19,779 nucleotides of DNA, from the NCBI GenBank assembly GCA_041671025.1, contig JBAZCI010000026.1, positions 1 to 19,779 on the forward strand. Reading direction: 5' to 3'. The first letter of the stretch is position 1; every line of letters starts with the position of its first letter. Below the pieces are notes generated by a model. That model was not told the origin of the DNA. It did not search any database and saw only the letters and a list, made by a program, of their open reading frames with translations. This stretch comes from JBAZCI01 sp041671025. Lineage in GTDB: Bacteria; Patescibacteriota; Patescibacteriia; UBA10025. The position numbers and the translations under genes are program-made. Below are positions 14,841 through 19,779 of the stretch, one piece after another.

Positions 14841-15905
14841 ATGTCTGAACGAATCGTCATGGCAATGTCAGGGGGTGTAGATTCATCCGTGGCGGCAGCT
14901 TTGCTGAAAGATGCCGGGTATGATGTATTTGGCGTATTTATCAAAGCATGGGAAGACACATCAGACATCTCAGCCGCGTGTCCGTGGGAAGAAGATCAAA
15001 AGATGGTCGGTGAAGTATGCACTGCGCTTGGCATACCCTGGGAAACGTGGAATTTCGAGCAGGAATACCGGGAACATGTGCTTGAATACTTTTTCAGAGA
15101 ATACGAAAACGGTCGGACGCCCAATCCCGATGTGTTGTGCAACAAAGAAATAAAGTTCGGTATTTTTTTGGACAGAGCCGTCAAGGAAGGATTTACCCGT
15201 ATGGCTACGGGACATTATGCCCGGATTTCAACAGATGAGCAGGGCGTTCACCTGCTGAGAGGAATTGACGCGAACAAAGATCAGTCATATTTTCTTTCGC
15301 AACTCACTCAGGATCAACTGAAGCGAACCGAGTTTCCCGTCGGCGAATATACAAAACCGCAAATTCGCGAGTTGGCAAAAAAATACCGTTTGCCAAATGC
15401 CCAACGAAAGGACAGCCAGGGGATCTGTTTTATCGGCAATATTTCTCTCCGAAATTTTCTGAAACAACGTATTGTTCAAAAACCCGGCCGAATTGTCACA
15501 ACTGACGGCAAAGATGTGGGCGGTCATGAAGGGCTTGCTCACTACACGATCGGCCAAAGAAAGGGGATCGGTATCGGCGGCGGAGAACCGTGGTATATCG
15601 TACGAAAAGATATTAAGCAAAATACGGTTGTCGTCGCAAAAGGAGCCGATGAGCAGTTGTATGCGCGCAACCTGCATGTTACGCATGCTCATTGGATTGG
15701 CATAATACCGCCTTTACCTGTTGCATGTACGGCAAAAATACGATACCGCCAGCCGGATCAGAAATGTACGGTACGTGCGGCAGAAAACGGAATCGATGTC
15801 CTGTTCGAGAATTCTCAGCGTGCTATGACACCCGGTCAGTCGCTTGTCTTGTATAGCGGGGATGAGGTGTTCGGGGGAGGCGTCATTGAACACGCTTGGC
15901 AATGA
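14841..15905 (+). CDS. mnmA: tRNA-specific 2-thiouridylase MnmA
   Basis: MnmA activates U34 of the tRNAs for Lys, Glu and Gln with ATP and replaces the 2-oxygen with sulfur, improving decoding. The 354-residue protein has the PP-loop SGGVDSS (residues 10-16), the first catalytic Cys in NPDVLCNKEIKFG (Cys100), ATGHYAR, DANKDQSYFL and the persulfide Cys in SQGICFIG (Cys196). Then come the GLAHYTIGQRKGIGI central domain and the C-terminal beta-barrel ending in GGGVIEHAW. The length is typical. Two ATGs are possible (14832 and 14841). The second is preferred because the promoter predicts a transcription start near 14838, and because a normal MnmA starts shortly before the PP-loop. The alaS start follows the stop by 30 bases. 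Sulfur-donor genes (IscS or relay proteins) are not in the window. Confidence 0.96.
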   Translation: MSERIVMAMSGGVDSSVAAALLKDAGYDVFGVFIKAWEDTSDISAACPWEEDQKMVGEVCTALGIPWETWNFEQEYREHVLEYFFREYENGRTPNPDVLCNKEIKFGIFLDRAVKEGFTRMATGHYARISTDEQGVHLLRGIDANKDQSYFLSQLTQDQLKRTEFPVGEYTKPQIRELAKKYRLPNAQRKDSQGICFIGNISLRNFLKQRIVQKPGRIVTTDGKDVGGHEGLAHYTIGQRKGIGIGGGEPWYIVRKDIKQNTVVVAKGADEQLYARNLHVTHAHWIGIIPPLPVACTAKIRYRQPDQKCTVRAAENGIDVLFENSQRAMTPGQSLVLYSGDEVFGGGVIEHAWQ

Positions 15906-15935
15906 TTGGCGTATCATGTATCGTATACGTATTCT

Positions 15936-17780
15936 ATGAAGACACAAGACATACGTAAGAAATTCTTGGCGTATTTTGTGGAGCGCGGACATGCACGAGT
16001 ACCGAGCTCGAGTCTCTTGCCGTCAAATGACCCGACGGTTTTGCTCACGTCGGCCGGCATGCAGCAATTTAAGCCGTATTTTTCCGGTGACGCCGACTCG
16101 GTAAAAGATTTTGGAAGTAAACGGCTGACCTCTATACAGCGCTGTTTTCGCACGTCTGATATCGAATCCGTCGGAGATGCCACACATCTGACTTTTTTTG
16201 AAATGCTCGGTAACTTTTCGATCGGCAATTACTTCAAAAAAGAGGCAATAGATTTTGCGATCGAATTTTTGACCAAACGCATCGGACTTTCGGTTGACTC
16301 CTTATGTGCTACGTATTTCAAAGGTGAAAACGAACTGAAGGAAGACGATGAAGCCAAAAAGCTGCTTGCGGACTATTTCCCTGAAAACAAGATTTTTGGA
16401 TTTGGCACAAAGGACAATTGGTGGGGGCCAACGGGGTCATCCGGCCCGTGCGGCCCGTGCGTGGAGATACATGTTGACGTGACTAAAAAACCATGCGAAC
16501 GTGGCACGTTGTGCATCGCAAATTGTGAATGCGGACGCTTCCTAGAAATATGGAATCTGGTTTTTACAGAGTTCAACCAATCGGTTGAAAAAGTGATAAC
16601 GCCGTTGGCGTCTAAAAATATTGATACCGGGATGGGTGTAGAGCGACTTGCGCTTGTTACCCAGCATGTTGCGGATGTGTTTACAACGGATGAGATGAAA
16701 AGAATTATTGCCGTCATTCAGGATGATGAACATTTTGGAAAACTTACGCCGCTTGAAGACACCATGCGCTGTCGTATTGTGGCGGATCATATGCGCGGGG
16801 TATATTTTTTGCTTGGAGACGGCGTTCGTTTTTCAAATAAGGAGCAGGGATATATTCTCCGGCGCCTCTTCCGTCGCGCATGTGACCAATTCCTGTCGCC
16901 TCATTTTGATTTCCGCCCGTTATGGAAGACGCTTACCGAAACATACAAGGATACGTATCCGGAAATCGCAACACATGCTGATGAAGCTTTTCAGGTATTG
17001 CTCAACGAAGAAAAAGCCTATAAAAAAATACTGAAGGTTTCAGTTGATCAGTCAGTTCAAAAATTTCTAAAAAAAGCTACGCCCACGCCCGTCACCGATG
17101 GCAGTGGTCCTTCGAGCAGGCCGATAACCCCTCAAGATGCATTTACGCTCTATTCAACCTATGGAATTTCTCCGGATCGACTCAAACGCGCAGGGTACAC
17201 TTTTTCGCTCAGCGAATTTGAACAGGAAGTTGAAAAACACCAACACCAGTCACGGGAGGGTTCAGAAAAAAAGTTTGGGGGTCACGGTTTGAATACGGTA
17301 AACTCCGATACGATATCGGCTGAAGAACGGTGGGAAATCACGAAATTACACACTGCTACGCATCTTCTGCATCAGGCATTACGTATTGTCCTTGGTGAAC
17401 ATGTTCGACAGCAGGGTTCTGATATCACCGCAGAACGGCTGCGTTTTGATTTCGAACATCCGGCTAAGCTCACAGATGAACAAAAAAAGAAAATTGAGGA
17501 TCTGGTGAATTCTGTCATTACTCAGGATATGGCCGTTTCGTACAGTTCGATGTCGTTGAATGAAGCAATCGAGGGCGGAGCATTATCTTTTTTCAGGGAA
17601 AAATATCCCCCCACAGTGACTGTATACACTGTCGGAGACTTCAGTAAGGAAATATGCGGCGGTCCCCACGTTGAACACACAGGCCAAATTGGACATTTTT
17701 CTATCGAATCAGAAAAGTCATCATCGGCCGGCATACGTCGTATTAAGGCAACGGTGAAAGATGGCTCAGTATCTTCTTGA
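15936..17780 (+). CDS. alaS: Compact alanyl-tRNA synthetase lacking the C-Ala domain
   Basis: AlaRS charges tRNA-Ala and clears mischarged Ser and Gly. The 614-residue protein holds the class II catalytic core (TSAGMQQFKPYF; RCFRTSDIESVG; FFEMLGNFSIGNYF; TGMGVERLAL), a Cys-rich insertion (CERGTLCIANCECG, about 187-200) and the tRNA-recognition region with GYILRRLFRRA. The editing core keeps its zinc motifs, HTATH (472-476) and CGGPH (574-578). Two parts of the usual roughly 870-residue enzyme are missing: the beta-barrel of about 100 residues normally before HxxxH, since HTATH follows about 30 residues after a polar, Gln/Lys-rich linker, and the whole C-Ala domain, since the protein ends about 35 residues after CGGPH. 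ATG 15936 is chosen because MKTQDIRKKFLAYF is the usual N-terminus; a TTG at 15906 would add ten residues. A weak TTGGCA/TATCGT pair (15896-15924) could be its promoter. Confidence 0.95.
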   Translation: MKTQDIRKKFLAYFVERGHARVPSSSLLPSNDPTVLLTSAGMQQFKPYFSGDADSVKDFGSKRLTSIQRCFRTSDIESVGDATHLTFFEMLGNFSIGNYFKKEAIDFAIEFLTKRIGLSVDSLCATYFKGENELKEDDEAKKLLADYFPENKIFGFGTKDNWWGPTGSSGPCGPCVEIHVDVTKKPCERGTLCIANCECGRFLEIWNLVFTEFNQSVEKVITPLASKNIDTGMGVERLALVTQHVADVFTTDEMKRIIAVIQDDEHFGKLTPLEDTMRCRIVADHMRGVYFLLGDGVRFSNKEQGYILRRLFRRACDQFLSPHFDFRPLWKTLTETYKDTYPEIATHADEAFQVLLNEEKAYKKILKVSVDQSVQKFLKKATPTPVTDGSGPSSRPITPQDAFTLYSTYGISPDRLKRAGYTFSLSEFEQEVEKHQHQSREGSEKKFGGHGLNTVNSDTISAEERWEITKLHTATHLLHQALRIVLGEHVRQQGSDITAERLRFDFEHPAKLTDEQKKKIEDLVNSVITQDMAVSYSSMSLNEAIEGGALSFFREKYPPTVTVYTVGDFSKEICGGPHVEHTGQIGHFSIESEKSSSAGIRRIKATVKDGSVSS

Positions 17781-17805
17781 CGAATATATCGATAGTCGGT
17801 ATACT
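17777..17805 (+). promoter_or_regulatory. Strong promoter for the infA-ribosomal protein operon
   Basis: TTGACG (17777-17782) and TATACT (17800-17805) have a 17-base spacer and each matches consensus at five of six positions. The -35 overlaps the alaS stop codon. Transcription would start near 17812, leaving a leader of about 125 bases before infA. Confidence 0.8.
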
Positions 17806-17836
17806 CATGAGTACGTTGGTTAATTCATTGTCTGAA

Positions 17837-17900
17837 CCCCAAGAACTTGGCTAGCTTTAGCGGAGAAAATGCCCACAACGGGCAGGGTTATATAGTTCTT
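17837..17900 (+). promoter_or_regulatory. Structured leader RNA: three-way-junction-like fold (candidate riboswitch or attenuator)
   Basis: A closing stem AAGAACT (17841-17847) with AGTTCTT (17894-17900) encloses two hairpins: GCTA-GCTT-TAGC (17850-17861) and TGCCC-ACAAC-GGGCA (17870-17884). Joining segments are TG, GGAGAAAA and GGGTTATAT. CCCC at 17837-17840 could extend the closing stem with GGGG at 17903-17906. The 3' strand of the closing stem is also the 5' arm of the terminator that follows, so the two folds exclude each other. It matches no riboswitch class I know. The pairing is visible; the regulatory function is inference. Confidence 0.5.
17869..17895 (+). CDS. Possible 8-codon leader peptide in the infA leader
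   Basis: GGAG (17862-17865) is followed three bases later by an ATG; the frame reads MPTTGRVI and stops with TAG at 17893-17895, where the bases shared by the closing stem and the terminator begin. A ribosome at this stop would cover the shared strand. The short Shine-Dalgarno spacing and tiny size make this tentative. Confidence 0.25.
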   Translation: MPTTGRVI

Positions 17901-17930
17901 GCGGGGGAAACCCACAAGAATTTTTGTTTA
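17894..17930 (+). terminator. Intrinsic-terminator-like hairpin directly before infA
   Basis: TTCTTG (17896-17901) pairs with CAAGAA (17915-17920), and GGG (17903-17905) with CCC (17911-17913), around a GGAAA loop with one C-A mismatch. A T-rich tract (TTTTTGTTTAT) begins at 17921. The infA ATG follows only 12 bases after the five-T run, so this hairpin lies inside the leader and not at the end of a gene. It could attenuate transcription or block ribosome entry. Confidence 0.6.
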
Positions 17931-17937
17931 TATCAGC

Positions 17938-18234
17938 ATGCCGATAAAAATCATTAAGAAAAAGAAAAAGAAGCAAGGTAGGAGCAACCAGGAAAAGCTG
18001 CACGATGAGCTTGCTTCGAAAAAGAAATCAGATTTTTTAGAGGTACAAGGTACGGTTGAGGAATTGCTCCCGGCGGCAATGTTCAGGGTCAAGCTGGAAA
18101 ATGGGCACGAAGTGCTCGCACATCTTTCTGGGAAAATGAGGATGTACCGTATTCGTATACTGCCCGGTGATGTCGTAACACTTGAAATGACCCCGTACGA
18201 CCTGACCAAAGGCAGAATTATTTATAGACATTAG
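17938..18234 (+). CDS. infA: Translation initiation factor IF-1 with Lys-rich N-terminal extension
   Basis: IF-1 sits in the ribosomal A site during initiation and helps IF-2 and IF-3 select the start codon. The 98-residue protein contains the standard OB-fold from about residue 34 (FLEVQGTVEELLPAAMFRV), followed by LENGHEVLAHLSGKMR, IRILPGDVVTLEM and TPYDLTKGRIIYRH. Normal bacterial IF-1 is about 72 residues; here roughly 25 extra residues precede it, starting MPIKIIKKKKKKQGRSNQ. No other in-frame ATG exists, so the extension seems real; a TTG at 17899 would lengthen it further but lies in the hairpin. There is no Shine-Dalgarno. It leads a run with rpmJ, rpsM, rpsK and rpsD, and its expression is probably governed by the structured leader. 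Confidence 0.94.
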   Translation: MPIKIIKKKKKKQGRSNQEKLHDELASKKKSDFLEVQGTVEELLPAAMFRVKLENGHEVLAHLSGKMRMYRIRILPGDVVTLEMTPYDLTKGRIIYRH

Positions 18235-18237
18235 GAC

Positions 18238-18351
18238 ATGAAAGTACAAGCTTCTGTGAAGAAAAGATGCAAGTCATGTAAGATCGTTCGGCGCGGAAAA
18301 CGCCTGTACGTTATTTGTTCGAACCCTAAACATAAGCAGCGTCAAGGATAA
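18238..18351 (+). CDS. rpmJ: 50S ribosomal protein L36
   Basis: A 37-residue protein (MKVQASVKKRCKSCKIVRR at the start, ending ICSNPKHKQRQG). It has the complete zinc-binding set of L36: Cys11, Cys14, Cys27 and the His of PKHKQRQG. L36 binds 23S rRNA near domains II and VI and stabilises the large subunit. It is placed three bases after the infA stop and two bases before rpsM, the classic infA-rpmJ-rpsM order. An AGGA overlaps the infA stop but is too close to this ATG to serve well, so coupling to infA is likely. Confidence 0.96.
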   Translation: MKVQASVKKRCKSCKIVRRGKRLYVICSNPKHKQRQG

Positions 18352-18353
18352 CT

Positions 18354-18746
18354 ATGGCAACCCGTATTGCAGGTATTACCCTGCCTAATAATAAACGAAT
18401 AGATATCGCGCTTACGTATATTTACGGAATAGGTGATACGTCAGCAAAAGAGATTTGCGTGAAAACGGCTATCGATCCATCCACTCGGGCAGAAAAGCTG
18501 ACTGAAGCTGAGGTGGCTAAACTTCGCGACCTTATTGAAGAGAAGTACACTGTGGAAGGGGATTTAAAGCGAGAGGTAGTTGCCAATATCCGACGTTTAA
18601 AAGAAATCGGCACATACCGCGGACTTCGACATATTCGCGGACTCCCGGTAAACGGTCAGCGCACCAAGACAAATTCGCGGACTGTTCGAGGTAATGTTCG
18701 GCGGACTATGGGTAGCGGGCGAAAAGCAGCCGCTGAAAAGACATAA
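18354..18746 (+). CDS. rpsM: 30S ribosomal protein S13
   Basis: A 130-residue S13, the head protein of the small subunit that contacts tRNA in the P site and forms bridges to the large subunit. Visible family marks are MATRIAGITLPNNKRIDIAL, TYIYGIGDTSAKEI, a helix-rich middle (LREL-like KLRDLIEEKY) and the basic tail RLKEIGTYRGLRHIRGLPVNGQRTKTNSRT followed by a Lys/Arg-rich end. AAGGA inside the last codons of rpmJ, five bases before the ATG, serves as a Shine-Dalgarno. Length and sequence are ordinary. Confidence 0.97.
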   Translation: MATRIAGITLPNNKRIDIALTYIYGIGDTSAKEICVKTAIDPSTRAEKLTEAEVAKLRDLIEEKYTVEGDLKREVVANIRRLKEIGTYRGLRHIRGLPVNGQRTKTNSRTVRGNVRRTMGSGRKAAAEKT

Positions 18747-18751
18747 CACAT

Positions 18752-19168
18752 ATGGAACCTACAGCATCAACAACTGAACAGCCAAAAGTAGTCGCTAAAC
18801 CTCGTGGGAAGCGAAAAGCGACCGTACTCCAAGGACGGGCGTATATTCAGGCTACGTATAATAATACGATTATCACGATTACTGACCAAATGGGCAATGT
18901 TATAGGTTGGTCTTCCGCAGGACATATCGGATTCAAAGGCCCTAAGAAAGCTACGCCCTATGCGGCAAGTCTTACCGTAAAAGATGTGCTTGCAAAAGTA
19001 CAGGATACAGGAATCAAAAAGGTAGATGTTTTTGTGAAAGGTGTAGGAAGCGGCAGAGAATCCGCAATACGTTCACTGGGAGTGCAAGGTCTTACTTTGC
19101 TTTCAATCAAAGACACCACGCCGATACCGCATAACGGGTGTCGTCCGCCTAAGCCTCGACGCGTTTAA
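18752..19168 (+). CDS. rpsK: 30S ribosomal protein S11
   Basis: A 138-residue S11 of the small-subunit platform, lining the mRNA exit path with S7 and S18. After a variable, low-complexity N-terminus (about 25 residues, TASTTEQPKVVAKPRGKRK) come the conserved GRAYIQATYNNTIITITDQ, GNVIGWSSAGHIGFKG, KKATPYAAS, GVGSGRESAIRSLGVQG and the closing PIPHNGCRPPKPRRV. It starts five bases after the rpsM stop. No Shine-Dalgarno is visible; like rpsD it starts in the context catATGG/catATGG-like. Confidence 0.97.
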   Translation: MEPTASTTEQPKVVAKPRGKRKATVLQGRAYIQATYNNTIITITDQMGNVIGWSSAGHIGFKGPKKATPYAASLTVKDVLAKVQDTGIKKVDVFVKGVGSGRESAIRSLGVQGLTLLSIKDTTPIPHNGCRPPKPRRV

Positions 19169-19172
19169 CCAT

Positions 19173-19779
19173 ATGGCACGATATTTAGGATCAAAACATC
19201 GACTGTGCAGGAGATTCGGGACCAAACTTTGCGATTCCGAAAAATGTCCCGTGATACGACGTCCGTACCGTCCGGGTCAGCATGGACCAAAGGGAGAATT
19301 GCACATGTCAGAATACGGAACCCAGCTTGCAGAAAAACAGAAGGCGAAATTTTTATACGGTGTTCTCGAGCGTCAGTTTGTTAATTATTACAAAAAAGCT
19401 ACCGCACTTGCTGGAAATAGCGGGCAAAATTTACTTTCGTTACTGGAACGTCGTTTAGATAATGTGATGTATCGTTCCGGTATTATGCAAACACGCCGAA
19501 TTGCAAGGCAATTTGTGTCGCACGGCCATGTGCTGGTGAATGGGCGTAAGACGACAATCCCTTCGTATCAACCAAAAAAAGGTGATGTGATTTCGCTCAG
19601 TGAAAAAGCTTCCCGGATGATTGTCGTCACAGATATGAAAAAGAAGCCTTCTAAGCGGCAACTCCCAAGTTGGCTCAAGGTTGAATCTGAACAGATCCCG
19701 ACGGTTACCTTGCTCGGCAATCCGACAGAAGAAGATCTCGCCCTGGGAATTGATCCGGCACTTATCATTGAATTTTATT
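19173..19779 (+). CDS. rpsD: 30S ribosomal protein S4 (3' end cut by window edge)
   Basis: S4 nucleates assembly of the 30S body by binding the 5' domain of 16S rRNA, and in E. coli also represses translation of its own alpha operon. The 202 visible residues run from MARYLGSKHRLCRRFG to LIIEFY, which is within a few residues of the usual end. The N-terminal zinc region has His9, Cys12, Cys20 and Cys25, where zinc-type S4 proteins such as that of Thermus have four Cys, so His replaces the first ligand. The S4 RNA-binding domain is clear: LERRLDNVMYRSGIMQTRRIA and RQFVSHGHVLVNGRK. Codons continue unbroken to the last base; the stop lies outside. The ATG is four bases after the rpsK stop. By family order rpoA and rplQ would be expected next. 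Confidence 0.96.
   Translation, partial: MARYLGSKHRLCRRFGTKLCDSEKCPVIRRPYRPGQHGPKGELHMSEYGTQLAEKQKAKFLYGVLERQFVNYYKKATALAGNSGQNLLSLLERRLDNVMYRSGIMQTRRIARQFVSHGHVLVNGRKTTIPSYQPKKGDVISLSEKASRMIVVTDMKKKPSKRQLPSWLKVESEQIPTVTLLGNPTEEDLALGIDPALIIEFY

Noticed and set aside
15906..15935. TTG start extending alaS upstream
   Set aside because: It adds ten residues with no family similarity; MKTQDIRKKFLAYF at 15936 is the normal AlaRS N-terminus.
17841..17903. tRNA-like pattern in the infA leader (7-bp closing stem and internal hairpins)
   Set aside because: No T-arm GGTTC motif, no anticodon arm of five pairs with a seven-base loop, and the total length of about 60 bases is too short.
17812..17937. 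Known riboswitch (preQ1, SAM, ZTP, guanidine, fluoride) in the infA leader
   Set aside because: None of the conserved core bases I recall for these classes are present, and infA is not a usual target.
1..19779. CRISPR array
   Set aside because: No regularly spaced direct repeats in the non-coding stretches; the only periodic signal is the FG-GAP coding repeats at 5300-6230.

Overview
The window (19,779 bases, all convincing genes on the + strand, short gaps, many start/stop overlaps) looks like a chromosome segment of a small-genome bacterium, most likely of the Candidate Phyla Radiation (Patescibacteria). This is an inference from gene content: a sigma region-4 protein joined to several HARE-like winged helices, a soluble TraG/VirD4-like ATPase next to a single-pass membrane protein, a surface FG-GAP/L,D-transpeptidase fusion, a compact alanyl-tRNA synthetase, and a SecD carrying a rotamase domain. 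No 16S rRNA is present, so the lineage is not proven. No mobile element, CRISPR array, tRNA or rRNA was seen.

Layout. 3-2342: secA, cut at its 5' end by the window edge. 2332-5119: a tight run of small genes (VOC-fold protein, stand-alone NIF3/YqfO-like domain, class I methyltransferase, PgeF/YfiH laccase-domain protein, YhhQ-type queuosine-precursor transporter). 5192-6604: secreted six-repeat FG-GAP protein ending in a YkuD L,D-transpeptidase domain, with its own strong promoter and a probable terminator. 6605-6934: a 330-base non-coding stretch with a perfect 23-base inverted repeat, a hairpin whose loop complements a downstream Shine-Dalgarno, a possible 58-codon ORF and the secD promoter. 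6935-9533: secD and secF, overlapping, then a clear terminator. 9670-13929: sigma4/HARE regulator, membrane protein and TraG-like ATPase. 13955-14473: small multi-pass membrane protein. 14560-14781: an unrecognised 73-residue protein with its own promoter, near-perfect Shine-Dalgarno and terminator. 14841-17780: mnmA and alaS. 17781-17937: a promoter and a structured leader. 17938 to the end: infA, rpmJ, rpsM, rpsK and rpsD (rpsD lacks only its last codons).

How the genes work together. secA, secD and secF are parts of the Sec export machinery; the L,D-transpeptidase is an export client. mnmA, alaS, the queuosine-precursor transporter and the ribosomal operon all serve translation. Six promoters can be read directly; all have a 17-base spacer and four have a TGn extended -10. 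Most genes lack a good Shine-Dalgarno, and mnmA looks nearly leaderless.

The two most interesting points are (1) SecD, whose first periplasmic region holds an inserted parvulin-type prolyl isomerase domain with its strands in apparently permuted order, and (2) the roughly 125-base infA leader, where a three-way-junction-like fold and an intrinsic-terminator hairpin compete for the same bases and an eight-codon reading frame ends exactly at the switch point. The second looks like an undescribed attenuator or riboswitch controlling IF-1 and ribosomal protein genes.
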